Below, in pieces: positions 12,734-24,952 of a stretch of DNA of 64,000 nt. This DNA is from Serinus canaria. Taxonomy: Eukaryota > Chordata > Aves > Passeriformes > Fringillidae. Made by a program: the position numbers and the translations under genes. The notes under the pieces were generated by a model, which saw only the letters and a program-made list of their open reading frames with translations, was not told the origin of the DNA and ran no database searches. Each line of letters starts with the position of its first letter. The stretch's first letter is position 1. The DNA lies in the NCBI RefSeq assembly GCF_022539315.1, contig NC_066316.1, positions 103,410,179 through 103,474,178 of the forward strand, read 5' to 3'.

Positions 12734-15700
12734 CTGGTCAGGATACAGTTCAGCAAACCATGCCAGGCTCATTTTCAAACTGCATTTTCCAGAGGCTCTT
12801 TGTAAATAAAAAGGCTGCAAAAACTCCCTGACTGTTCAATGAGGGCAAACTCCAGGAAGCTGGAGTTCTTGGTCTCTGTGCCTCATATTCGACAGCTTTT
12901 TAACTTGAGAGCTTGGCAAAGGCCAGTGACTCAGCTGAGAGGAAAATCCTGCCATGGCATGGTAGTTCCTCATTCTCAGAGGCTTTAATCTGAGCATCAG
13001 GGTGCATCTGCTGAGAGGTTAAATCCATGAATACTGTTCAGGTTTCTATTTAACATTTTGAGGCCAAATACCACATCTGAAAACATGACACTGCTCTTGT
13101 CCTTGCCCCTGTAGCAGACTCCACAATTAACCCATCCATATGTGTTTGTAAAGCACAGTAAGACAAATAAAGGCTGGATTTCCCAAACGGTGACCACAGC
13201 ATATGAACTTATAGACATAAGCAGAAAAGTTCCCCACATCAATGGATTTCTTGCTGGTCTGGATCACTTGCATGTCAGTATTTCCTGTCACTATTAAGAA
13301 TTATGGCTGTAATCCTACAGGAATGGTTCTTTACTTTTTAATGTGCAGCTAACCATGGGGCGGGCAAGATAGCGCAAGCCACAGGGGCTGAGCTCGTCTG
13401 TGATCTCACCCCATTACACAACAGTGTGAGGAGCCCCGGTGGTGTAACATTGCACAGAGCAAGCTCCAAGGAGTTTGGGAGTTACAGACAGTCCTGAGGA
13501 ATTATTTTATGTCATGGGAGAGAGGAAAGGGAATGAACGGGAGTTCAAAGTCTGGATTACCATTAGGCCAGCAAAACACATGCAAGTATACAAAGACATC
13601 ACAGTTGGCTCATTTCCTTTCCTCTTGCCTGTAGCAGCCACAGCTCCAGCCCTACTTTATTTGCACTACATCAACGTGTCAACGAAATGTGGCTGTGGGG
13701 CCTCATCCTCACCCAGTAGGTGTGAGGTAGCTCTGTGTGAGTGCCAGCCAGGGCTCAGGCTGGCAGCTCTGTCCAGGGCAGGGAAACATTATTTCCATTA
13801 CATTATCTTTTTTGTTTATTGGCTTTTCTTTTTCCCCTTAAAGGGATTTTTATTTAAACCATAAAATATGAGCAGATTCAAAGTGGTTCTGTACTAGCTC
13901 TCCTCAAAAGGATTTGTATTTTAAGTTTCTTTCTAATTTTCCCATAACATTGATATGTCTGCTTGTTGGGAAGCACAGTGATAGGCAGGCTGGGCTTAAA
14001 TCCACCAAATTCAGTTTGGATTTGTATTATCACTGAACTCCTGCCAGGGGGTGAGGCAATGGCAGGCTGAAGGCTGAGGGAAGAGCTGGGGGGACCCAGG
14101 GGAGATGGGATCACTCTGGAAGAGCAAGAGAGAAAACAGAGGTCTGCAAAATGAGGGTCCCACCCTAAAGCCCAGAAGGTGCAGAAAGAAAAAAACCTGT
14201 TAATCTACTCCTAATGCCAGCCTACCCCTTGCAGAGATTGCTGCCAAAGGTAGACAGGAGATATTTTGCTTTCCAAGCCTTTGCTGGTCCTTTAGAGCAT
14301 CTCTGCTTTTTCAGGGCTGACCCCTGGATCTCTCCCTGCTGCTGAGGGTGGAGCAAACTTAGATGCCCTGGATGTCTGCACTTACTTCTGCTGCCTCTGT
14401 GTATCATGGGGGCGGAGGGGCATTATGCCATTTTGCTGGATTTTTGATGATACCTCATATGTTTCCTGGGCTTTGCCCTCAGCTGTGGTGAACACAGTCT
14501 TTAAAATAAACCTCAGACCCATCTGTGTGCTCAGTGCTAGGCAGAGCTTTCATGTTGCCCAAAATGCATCCTAACATCCCTTCTGTTCCTTCCTGGGAGC
14601 CTTCGTGCAGCAACCTCCTGGGGTTGTTTTAGTTATCTGTATACTTTTCTCCTTGAATCAGATGACTTCTCCCTTCCTAGACAGATTACACAAAGTATTC
14701 CTCACCAGACATTATGAGTCTTTCCGCCCCCAGCAATTGCCACACAGCTCCTCGCTGAGCCTCTCTTTCCATAAATAATACATGCACAGATTTCTTAAAT
14801 TCTTGGTCATCTTCCTTGATTCAGCTACATGTCAATGACCTCTCTTATGACATACAAGTACATCTGCAGCTGGAATCCCATTTAATAACTTATTTCCCTT
14901 ATTATATAAATAGAAATATATGCTGTAGTGCTGTGGAGCAGTATGGAAATTACCACGATGGTTTCTGTGCCCCGTTAGCAGCTCTGACCTGATTTAGCAT
15001 AGGCTGGCTCACATCACCTCTTACTCAATGTTTTCCATGGATGAAGTGCAGACAAGCTGCATATGAGGAGCTCGTGGATTTGTGTCACTTGTGATGAAAC
15101 AGGAGAGGATGGAGGGAAGTCATGCCAGCTGAGATGCTCTAGCTAAACTCCAACTCTCTCCCTATCCACTTGGTTTAATCCAATCCCCTTATCTCTGTCA
15201 GAGTGACATGCTTGTTTTTCCCACATTGTTCCCTACAAATGCTGGTACAAGAACAGCTTCACCATAAATGTGGTAAGTGAAGCAAAGGCATCATCTTCCC
15301 AGCATGGATCATCTTTATGGGTGTGGTAGCAGAAGTGAGATTCCCACGCTCAGCCCAAAGAATCCAGTGGAAACAATGAGATCAGAAGCAGAAGCACATG
15401 AGATTCATTCCAGTTTAACCAGTAAAGCATCAGTTACCACGTTAATAGTTCCTTTTTCTCCGCAGAACACTTTCCTGCAGAAGAGGCTCTCCTTTATGTC
15501 CATATGGACTTTATCTCCAAAATGTCTCTCTCCCCTTGGAAAGGCAAGCTGTCTCATGCTGCTTTTTATGGCCAATAATACACACCATCCTTAAGAAGGA
15601 ATGGGTGCTTTCCACACCTTTTTTGCCCTTACAGCATCTGAGGACCAAATCCTCCTTCCTGAGCTGTCACATTTGCCATGCAGTACTGCTGTGTTGCTGA

Positions 15701-15876
15701 GCAGGGGGGCTGCTTTCCCAAATTTCTCCATTCCAGAATTCTGCTGTTGTCTCATGCCCTGACCTGCTCTGTTTCCACACACATGAACATCCTCCTTCCC
15801 CCACCCTCTCTCTGTGGGTAGCTCATGGCCCTGCCACACTCATGTGTTTCTCCTGTGAGGAGACACCCTCCATCCT
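12734..15876. other. No gene seen
   Basis: Noncoding DNA upstream (minus strand) of the candidate exons. I searched for further phase-compatible exons and found none convincing; the 81-codon minus frame at 13242-12997 lacks good splice sites. Confidence 0.5.
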
Positions 15877-16000
15877 CTTTATAGCCACCCCGTGACTACT
15901 GGAACACTGTGATGAGATTTCTCCTAGGCCTTCTCTTCTCCAAGGAAAAGGGACCTAACTCCTTCAGTCTTTCTGCCAAGCCCCTGTGCTCAGGCATGTC
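15877..16000 (-). mobile_element. Diverged CR1 LINE fragment
   Basis: The plus strand carries gatgagatttctcctaggcc and ttctcttctccaaggaaaag, then ctccttcagtctttctgcc, matching the reverse complement of the CR1 region shortly upstream of the 3' end. Terminal octamers are missing and the edges are approximate. Confidence 0.65.
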
Positions 16001-18540
16001 CTGCTAGACACACCATGTTTACACAGGATCTGCTTGCACAGCCCGTGTTTACTGCCCATGACCCTGCCACTCTCCCGTGTTTATGTTCCATGGCCCCTGT
16101 TTCCATGCCCTGACATCCGAGGCCCTGCTGCCTGGCCCTGTTTCAGTCTCCCAACATCTGTCACCCCCTGCACCTTTGCTCTTGGGTTCAAAGCTCAAAA
16201 TGAAATGCAGTCATAAGCAGAAGATTAAAAAACCACAAGTGAAACAAGACACCTAAATCCTTGTGTACTTCTGCTGATGTCCTTGATGGGAATTGATCCT
16301 TCCACCCCCCCCTTGACATGCAGCCAGTGGACCCTTTGTACTGTGTGGGATGCAGAGATCAAAACATGCACATTTAATGAGCTCATTTCTAACAATATTT
16401 GGAAGTTGTCTTTTTCTAGTCTGTCTCCTAAATTCTCTCTGGCTATACTTTGCATTTCCCTCATTAGAAACATGCTCTTCCAGTCAGGCTGCTGACATTG
16501 CAGAGAAAGTTGCTGCCCTCGATTGGAAGATGAAACATAATTTGGGGTGCCTAAACTCATATTCACACACACACATACACACACACACACACAGAGCATT
16601 AAAACTCTCAAACATCCATTGAACTTTTTAACCCAAGTAGCTCACTAAAATTCAGGATTTTATAAAAGAAATCCAGCTACAGAGAGAAAGCTGAAGATGG
16701 ATTCTAACATTTCTATATGGCTGCTTTGTCACAAGAAAATACAAAGTCCTACTTCCCTGAAGACAGGAGCAGCAAATTGCTGTTCATGCAGAACTGGCTT
16801 TCTTTGAATCACAGTTCCAAACTACGTGAGCTTTTCCCAGGTTTTCTCTCCTGCCCACTCTGCCCAGCAACACATGTCTTTGATTTCACAGGCTGCCTGC
16901 CTCCCTCTCTTGCAGCTTCAGAGCTGGATGTCTCTGCTCCTCAGCCACGGGCTCACCCATTGCTCTGTCTGCACATCCAGACTCTGCACGATCCATGGAA
17001 AATGTCCTCACTGGGATCTATCAAATTCCTCTGTTGTCAGTGCCTTTCCCTGTGCTTACTTTGGGCTTTGGAGACTCCTGGTTTCCTAAGAGACCTCTCA
17101 CAGTTAAATTAAACAGGCTGGGGAAGACATGCTGGCCAGGAGCTTTTGCTCAGCCTCCATCACAGCTTTGTTCTGATGTTTCACAGCCAGGCTGAGATCC
17201 CCTTCCCTGTGCTGGGGGCTCACTGGAGAGGCTTCAGCCAAGAGTCCTCCAACATCCTGTCACCCTGTGGTCAGTGCCAGCCCTTCCAGAGCTGTCAGAG
17301 CAGGCTCTTCCATACCTGCTTCTCTGCTCTCAGCCTGACTATTTTGGAGCTACTCACCCACTCCTACAAGAGGCAGATCTGACACAAGCCTCCCATAAAA
17401 GGTGGACCAGGACAGGACCAAACAGTTCCTGCTGCCAGTGTGTTGGCTGGGAGGGATGCCCACAGCCCTGAGCACTCCAGGAGCACAAAATGTCAGATTT
17501 CCATCAGCACTGAGCTCTGGCTGTAAGGAGGATGTTGGCCTGCCCTTCAAAAAGCTTGAACTCATCAGCATTTGGAGTCTTCTACTGTCAGAGTCAATTA
17601 TTACCATTATGCATCGTCCTGCTGTGTGACCCAACTCACAAATTGTGTCTTTCCACCCCACAATGGATTGCAGACAGAAATAAGCTCAATTTGATGAGTG
17701 TGTGAAGGGCATGTGCTCAGTGGCTTCATGCACACCATGGGTCACACATATCCCATGCTGTCCATCAGCAGTTCAGTGAAAGCTCCTGTCCCACTGTACA
17801 CAACAACAGCACTCTCCAAACTGCAGTAGGGAGCTGGAACTTCATGCAATTACACATTTCCCCTCCTCAGAGCCCTGCAGCTCACCTGTGGCTGCCAAGG
17901 TGTGCAGTGCTCCCTTGGTGCACACACCACAGGTTGTGGTATCTGATACTGCAGCATATGTGCTGTTAGAAAAGTGCCATTTTTTCCCTCAAAATTCACC
18001 TGGTTACAATGTGCAGCCATAGCTTTTATTATCCCTTTCCTTTTTTTCAGGTTTCAGTTTTGCAAAACAAATGCATATACTGTAGTCAAACTCCCTTCAC
18101 TCTTGTTTTTGATAATTTGAGGAGACTGAGTCTGCATTTCTCATTAGAGGTGTTTTGCTCAACTAATTCCCATGACACTCTTCTTGACTTCTTCTGTTTG
18201 CCAGAGTATTTTTAAAAGGGCACCAGAACTGCAAGATTTTTTTTTTCAGGATCAGCTTTAGACAATTAAAGAGGCAAAATATGTTCTCTGCTGCTACTAA
18301 ACAACTTCCTTGCTAGTACAGACAGAAATTGCTTTATCCTCTTCTGTCACTGTGGGAGTTTGTATTGTGCTGCCTGACTGATAAGATCCCTCAATCCTTC
18401 CAGTGTAATGGCTTTTCAGGGCCAGCCTCACTCTGCAGATGGTCAGCTCTCTTTGCTATGAAATATGTCATTTTCCAACTCTCTAATTTAAAATACAGGT
18501 TGTTTGAATCAGCTCAATTTATCTCTCTTTCCAGCTGATT
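16001..18540. other. No gene seen
   Basis: Noncoding DNA with the CA repeat at 16564-16593 and otherwise nothing recognisable. Confidence 0.55.
16564..16593. repeat. (CA)n microsatellite
   Basis: About 15 CA units with one interrupting TA. It produces a meaningless Cys-Val stretch in a minus-strand frame. Confidence 0.93.
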
Positions 18541-19250
18541 CTGGATGACAGCCTTATCTTCATCATTATTTATCATCCTGTCAAACTTTGTGTCACCTAC
18601 AGCAACTTATCTCAGCATGTTCCTTGTGTGTGCTTCCAGAACAGTGCAGAAAATTTTGAGCAGCATTGATTATACACTGATCCCTGCAGTTCATCACTAG
18701 ATGATTCCCCATTGACAGTCACTGTTTGAGACCTATCAATTAGCATGTTCACAGTCCAATTAATGTGTGCTTTGCTGGCAGTGTATGCTGGTCTTTGTAA
18801 TGGCAGTGATACAGGAGTACCAAGCTCAGAGAACCCCTATTTGCCATCACCACTCAGCTGTTCAGTCCCCCCCAATAATTAAATCAAACTAGCCTGAATA
18901 AGACAGTGAACCATGAATTATGTTCTTATTGGTGCCTTCTTTGTGAAATGAATCTTGCTAATGGAATTATTCCAATACCTTGTCTGAGAGCAGTGGGATA
19001 CCTGGCCTGTGGTTATGCAAATAATCCCGATTTCCATGTGTGACTGCCTTAACATGAGACCATTTCTTCCCCCTTGAACTTTCCAGCTTTTCCAGTGTTT
19101 ATCATCAGGGCACTAAGTCTCCTTCTCCTAACTCCTTTGTGGCTCTGGAGTTCAAGTTACCTGGACCTGCTGATTGTCCAACACATTCACCATTGTCCTC
19201 TTAATGGACTGGGACATAGAAACCCACTGCTCTCTTTCTTGCCCTTACAG
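18541..19250 (-). mobile_element. Ancient CR1/L3-type LINE relic, reverse-transcriptase region
   Basis: Read in reverse, this matches the order of the C-terminal CR1 reverse-transcriptase region: a segment like tttgtgtcacctacagcaac, then ccctgcagttcatcactaga, then agtccaattaatgtgtgc, then gggatacctggcctgtggtt. It is heavily decayed, with no open frame left. Assignment is by motif order, not alignment. Confidence 0.5.
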
Positions 19251-19489
19251 AAATACTTACTGAATGGTTCTGCTTTCTTCAGTGGATGTCCCAAAAGGAG
19301 GTTTCTGATTGCAGTTTTACAAGGAAGTTTTGCAGCCTGGTCCCTGTGCCAAGTTCCCCCATTCACGTAGGCTGTTTTTGTCTGGCTCAGCTCTATCTGG
19401 GTATGAGGATGTTGGCAAATAGGACTGGCAGAGACTTGCTGTGACATAGTCTTGAGGCCTGATGATATAATCCCTTTCACAAACTGTTG

Positions 19490-19840
19490 AAGCTTAGAAG
19501 TGACTGGATTGTTTGTTTCTCTGGGAAAGGCTCAGAGAGTGACATTCCTCTGGAAGAAACTTTTTTCCAATTTCCAACCTAACCTTATTCATGGCTAGCT
19601 TATAAATAATTTGCAGCACCAGCATTTTCATTAAGCATCCTTTCCATGTCTCACAGGTGCCCTCATATTGTATAACAGCCATTTTATACAACACAATCTT
19701 GGATGGCATCAGGTAAGGAGCCAAGGTGCTTTTGTTCCTCCATGTCTAATAGACTGCCAGTTCTTCCAGCCATTCAAGCTACTCTTCTCTGAGCTTGCTC
19801 CAGTTTGAGTCCTTCTTTCCTTACCTTAGGATGACTAAGT
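19490..19840 (-). mobile_element. Ancient CR1-type LINE relic, 3' region
   Basis: The plus strand shows aagaaacttttttccaattt and ccaacctaacc, then later tactcttctctgagcttgct and ccagtttgagtcctt, as in the reverse complement of the CR1 3' region. Because this 3' segment lies to the right of the reverse-transcriptase segment at 18541-19250, the two are probably separate insertions. Confidence 0.5.
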
Positions 19841-21220
19841 GATGGCTTATTGAGGCTTTGCTCAACAATACTGATATTTCCTTTTTTTTTTCAGGCAACA
19901 CTTCACTTGATGTGTCCCTCTTTCTTGAATGCCTTATTTCATGCATTTTTGATTCTTCTTATGGGATGGAGACACTGAGGGAATGGAAAGAAAAGTAAAA
20001 ATACCAATAAAATAAATCATAGACTGTGATTTCCAAATTCTCCACAGTATCTTATGGTTGTAATGTGACTTTCATGGATGTTTTAGCTCTAGTGTAGTTT
20101 TCTATCATGCTTAGGTGTGTACCTGTGGCCATTACATTCAAATTGTGGTAAACCCCTACCTACACATTTAGGTCCTTAAAACATCGGGCTCAAGCACAAG
20201 GAGTACCTCTGTAAAAGGATTCACTTAAATACATTTTAAACACTTCCTTTAGAGGCCCTACAGTGGGCATGGTGTGCAGCTCTGAGAGCAGCATAGATGG
20301 GATGTGTCAGTAGTGACTAATCATGACTGTATGGAAATTCTTCAAAGTATTTGGTAAATAAAAGGAACTGTAGAATTTTCCTTAAATAGACTTACACCAG
20401 GAAAAACCTAATACTAGTTTTTCCTAGAAGATTGAAGAGTAGCTCACTGAGAAACCTTGATACAGAGAAGGAACATGTGTAGGATCCCTGGCCTCCTCAC
20501 TTTTACCTCCTCTGGGAGTTGAGTGACCAATATTTTTATGATATTGTCTCTCCTCTTATTATATCCTGCTTGTCATCTTACACCTTCAGAATATTGTCCT
20601 TTGTCCATGCAGCTTCCCACACAGAAGGCCAGCAGGGAGGAGAGGAGGCAGAGGATGGTCACTACATGAGGAAGACCCATGTGTGCCTCAGTTCATCTGC
20701 CATGAGAGGCAGCTGAGGACTTTGAGATATATGTCTGTGAAATCATGAAGAGCTGAGAGGAACTGTCTGCTTTTACTGTCACTGCAAGAGGAAAACAAAG
20801 ATAAGAGATGCAAATTCAAAACTCACAGAATGAAATGCTTTCCACAGTGCCTGAGCCCATAAGCTATGGGCATGTGTAGGCTGACAGAGTACATGGGGCA
20901 AGTGTCATGCTACATTTGCATTTTCCTGATATATTTCCCCAGGTGCCCATTTTTGATCCCTGATGGCAGCACGATGATGGGCTGCCTGAGCCTTTGGCTG
21001 GAGCTGGCAGGAATGTTTCCTGTCTTTGTGCAGAGTAGGTGCACATTGCTCAGTTGTGTCAGCACTGCACCATCAGACACAGCCTATCGACCTACTTCCT
21101 TGTGGTACTGCATGCATGGGGAAGCAGGAGGGAGGTTTGGGTGGAACTGTTCTTGTTCCTGGCTCCTCTCCTTGGCTAATCTGTATGCAGCAGGCCTGAG
21201 ATCAGCTGCCTCTCTGATGA

Positions 21221-21249
21221 GCTATTAATTGCTGTGTGGCTATTAATTG
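21221..21249. promoter_or_regulatory. Duplicated GCTATTAATTG motif, candidate homeodomain sites
   Basis: Identical 11-mers at 21221-21231 and 21239-21249 (18 bp apart) carry the TAAT/ATTA core. A CAGGTGGC E-box lies about 30 bp to the right. Regulatory function is inference only. Confidence 0.2.
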
Positions 21250-21852
21250 TTATCCCCTTGTTTGGCAGTAATATGCCAGGTGGCAGCCCCTTATTCCAAC
21301 AGCATGGCTTTATGTTAGTAATAAATTCATTTTGGAAGGTGTTTAAAGCAGTGCTACTGCTTTGCTCTCTGCTCCATCCTGGGCTGCACAGTCTCCTGCC
21401 ACCTCTCCTCTGCTCTGCCACTCATCTCACTCTACAGTCAGTTGATTCAGGGATTCAGTCCCCCAGACATGGTTCTGTGTGTTGTGGGGTTCCCAGGGTC
21501 AGCACCACGAGGTGTTCACAATGAGGTCAGAGTACTGCTCTGGGAACAGTGGGAGGGATGGGAAAGTGGAACAGGACTACACTTCTCATGAGCCACTGTT
21601 GGTTTGACTCTGCATAATGAACTCTTCTTTATCCCAGAAAACTCTGGATCTGCCTGGATGGAGAGTTAACACCTCTGTCCAGATCACTTCACTGTGGAGA
21701 CAAATTTGCATATTATAGTCCTTTGAAAGATGATTTTGAAAAGTACAAAAAGATAGATATTTTCCTGTGTTTTCAGCTCAGGCATTAATTTCTTAGAAAC
21801 AAAAACCATTGTTAGTCACATCTGCTTGAAAGATATAGAGAAGCTAAAATTA

Positions 21853-21892
21853 ACATATGACTATTTAACATATGACTATGACATATGACTAT
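21853..21892. repeat. Three copies of ACATATGACTAT
   Basis: Identical 12-mers at 21853-21864, 21868-21879 and 21881-21892, each containing the E-box-like CATATG. Confidence 0.9.
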
Positions 21893-21899
21893 TGTTAAT

Positions 21900-22160
21900 G
21901 GGGATAAAATAATTAGGCAGCCTGTAATTAAATTTATGGCAGTATTTTTCAAAACTGAAAATCAAAACTGTGCTTGCATTACATTATTGATATAAAGCCT
22001 CTGCTCTAATAATGTTAGGTATCCAATAGCAATTTCAAGCATTTAATTAGGCTAATTCTTCAAGTTAATACATCATCTTGTGCTTCAAATTATCTTTATG
22101 CTCTTTACAAATAGCTACTAATTAAGCCTTATGCTACTCCTGCCAAGTCAGTTAATAGTA
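21900..22160. promoter_or_regulatory. AT-rich block with many TAATTA-like cores, candidate conserved noncoding element
   Basis: Repeated TAATTA/AATTAG cores (for example taattaggctaattcttcaa and taattaaatttatggcag) without microsatellite structure, open frame or transposon match. The texture resembles vertebrate developmental enhancers; conservation could not be tested here. Confidence 0.2.
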
Positions 22161-23282
22161 TTATGCCAAGGATGTGAGGTCCAAAGGGGTTTGACTCTTT
22201 CCTCTCCTCTCATGCTTCCCAGAGGAGGCAGAGGTTGGCTCCAACCTTTTGCTCCTCTGTCTGGTGCTGAAGTTAGTTGACAGGGACCTGGACCCTGGAG
22301 GAAAGTGACCGAATGATGCTAAAAGAGTGAAGGGTGACAAACTGGGAGTGGTTGGACTCAAGTGAGAAATAGTTTGGAACAGTTTATATTTGGGATTCTG
22401 GTCACCTGGAGGTGGACACTGCTGGGACTCAATGCATTTCAGAAACACCTGGGTACTTTTAGCTGGTGTAAGACAGAAAAGGGGAGTGGGAGGAAGAGCA
22501 AACAGCACAGAGCAAGGTCAGGACTGCTGGTGCTGGTGTCTGTGATGGACTCAGACCCAGGGTGTGATGAACTGCAGGTGGTGGCCAATCCTGCCAGACT
22601 GGCATGGGCACCAGCTTGGTGATGTGCTCCAGGACATGCCTGTTCCCCTGCCAGCCAGGAAAAGCTTTACCTGGGACTATGAATATGGCTCCCTACACAG
22701 GTTCTTTCTCATCATCAACCACTTCTCACACTTCTCCTGGTTTCCCTCCTCTTGCCCTCCTCTCAAGCCACACTCTGCTTAAGGGGGTGGTCATTTTCCT
22801 GCCCCTAACAAAGGGCACAAAGGCCAGAGAAGTCCAGAGAAGCCACAGGGGCTTCCTCAACACCTGAGTGCATGCAGGAGCACCACAGCTCTGGGGAGCG
22901 TTCCCAACAAGGGGTAACCAGTCCAGGTCTGGCCTTGTCCTCACCACGGGCAGGTGGAAACTCATATCCTTCCCTTGCCACGAGCATTTTGTGTCATTGC
23001 AGCATTAGGCAAAACATAAAGTTAGACCAGGAGAGGGGAGGGTTGAGCCCCAGTCCTTTGGCTTGTTACAGCCAAGCAAAACTCCTGTCACTCCTGTTTC
23101 ACCAGCACCTACATGCTAAACAGTATTATCCCTGTTCTGCTACTCATCCCTGTCCAGGGAAGTGCCCTGCTCTGAAACCTGACTGCACAAAGGTTTTTGA
23201 AGGCCAAAGCTCAATGCCTCCTACTACCCCGAATCTATGCTGGTTTGGGGTAGGGCTAAAGAAGTCTGAATGATGCTGTTTT

Positions 23283-23698
23283 GAGGCCCTCCCAAGACAA
23301 TCTTGATCTCTTCCAGCACCTGCAGGTGTTTGACTGTCACTGCCAAATCAATTTGACTGTGACACTGCTGCCATACCTTGCTGGACTGGCACAGGATATA
23401 ATGAATGCTTACCAAAAGTACAAAGAAGATTTGATGGAAGGCACTTGTGAAGTATAAAGTGATATGTAACCTGCAAAACAAGTTTAATGAAATGCTTTTA
23501 ATTGCTGAAAGTTATGTAACCACATTAAAACAGTGGCATCGACACCAAAACATGAAGATAAGCTATGATTTTTCAAGCTGGGAGTCAAAAAGTGCTAAGA
23601 ATTTACCTTACATTACTGCATATGCAGACAACAAAGCAATTGCTGATTTTTATGGTAAAAGTCACTACAGTTTAATAATTACTCTGTGTGTTGTTGTT
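23283..23698 (+). pseudogene. Possible decayed coding relic, unrecognised
   Basis: Two adjacent protein-like open stretches in different frames. The first, after a good acceptor-like tract ending near 23317 (gatctcttccag), reads HLQVFDCHCQINLTVTLLPY and on to about NAYQKYKEDLMEG, ending in TAA near 23458. The second, 23447-23698, reads KYKVICNLQNKFNEMLLIAE and onward. A one-base frame change would join them. I recognise neither. Either a frameshifted pseudogene or chance openness in AT-rich DNA would explain it. Confidence 0.2.
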
Positions 23699-24562
23699 TA
23701 GAACATAATTCTCCACTTTTTCTGCATCACAGAGAGGAAGAGGATGGAATAAAATACTGTTCCTTGTTCCACCAACCTGGCTGAGCCAGAGTTCTCCCTC
23801 TTCCCATGAATGAGGGACTGAATGACCCCATATTGTATTGACTCTAAACAGCCATCCCTGATAACTTGCACGTCTCCCCTTTTTAGAAATCCTCACATCT
23901 AGACAAGTCTTTTTGCAATCTGTTCATCTCAATGATATTCTTTCCATATTTGGATTAGATTGATTTGCATTTATGAGATATGAGATGATGGGGGGTTTAA
24001 AAATTTCTTTTGGGGAAGTAACTTTCTCACACACACCAAATTTTGGTCTCATTGTCTAAATCCACATTCTTTAGTCTGCTCCAAGCTTAACACTCTGTTG
24101 GTTCCATGAACATCTTCCTTCAAAGGCTGCTGATCTTCCTTATTCCTACCAAGAGGTAATGGCCGCACGAAATCACTTTGCCATCCCGTGAGATATGGAA
24201 GGAGTCCTCATGTGCTGAAGCTGTGGTTAGAGATGAGCCTCTCTGCCCTGTGACAGTTTAATTTAAGAGCAGGAAATTCCTCAGAATAACCAGCTCCTCG
24301 TCCCAGCTGAGGGCTGGCTGATAAAAGCCCTGTGAAACGTTTAACTGTGCATAGTAGCAGAAGATTAAGACCAGATGTGATCTAGAAAATCAGCTACACC
24401 TACAGCAAACACAAAGCTCTGCCCAGCATCCTGGCACACTGTGCCTGGCTGGCAAGGGCTCTGCCTGGCACCTCTGCACCTTGTCCTGCTGCTGCCCTCT
24501 CCCTGCTGGCACATGGGGAGAGCTGATTTTCCCCCTTTTCTCAGGAGCTGCCTTTCTGTCTG
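23699..24562. other. No gene seen
   Basis: Unique AT-leaning DNA. No repeat or exon recognised. Confidence 0.55.
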
Positions 24563-24665
24563 ATTGAATCACGTAACCACAGACTGGTTTGTGTTGGAAG
24601 GCACCTTAGAAATCCTGCAGCTCCAGCTCCTCCCTACAGGCAGGGACAGCTTCCACTGTCCTGGA
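24563..24665 (-). mobile_element. CR1 LINE, 3'-terminal fragment
   Basis: The plus strand begins gaatcacgtaaccacagact, followed by ggtttgtgttggaaggcacc and acaggcagggacagcttcca, the inverted CR1 3' end. It faces away from the plus-strand CR1 tail 230 bp to the right. Confidence 0.8.
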
Positions 24666-24894
24666 TCTGCCTGGGATAAAAACACCCCCAGCCAAATCCT
24701 GGTGCCTGAGCTCACAGAGGTCACCGTGCTGCTGTTCTCACCCAGGACACAGGCAGAGTTCATGTTGCAGGGAGTGGTAATGGATGTTATCAGGCAAACT
24801 GAGAGGGCTGGGAAAAGCAGACAGACTTTGCAGTCCCAGACCCCCTTTGCTACACATCTCAAGGACCTACTGAGACCAAAATTTGCCTTCCTTC

Positions 24895-24952
24895 ATTAGG
24901 AGTTGGACTCAATCACCCTTCCAACTCAGCATGTTATGTGGTTCTATGGTTA
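24895..24952 (+). mobile_element. CR1 LINE 3' tail fragment
   Basis: A short forward match: ggagttggactcaatcaccc followed by ttccaactcagcatg and a degenerate ggttctatggtt end. It is diverged and only the last 60 bp remain recognisable. Confidence 0.6.

Larger units (their letters stand above)
19841..23282. other. No gene seen; candidate regulatory blocks only
   Basis: Unique DNA containing the duplicated 11-mer at 21221-21249, the 12-mer triplet at 21853 and the AT-rich block up to 22160. Confidence 0.5.

Noticed and set aside
12997..13242. 81-codon minus-strand hydrophobic frame upstream of the candidate exons
   Set aside because: Considered as another exon, but no strong donor or phase-compatible acceptor was found.
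16225..16611. 128-codon minus-strand frame with a Cys-Val run
   Set aside because: The run is the CA repeat; the remainder has no splice-site support or recognisable domain.
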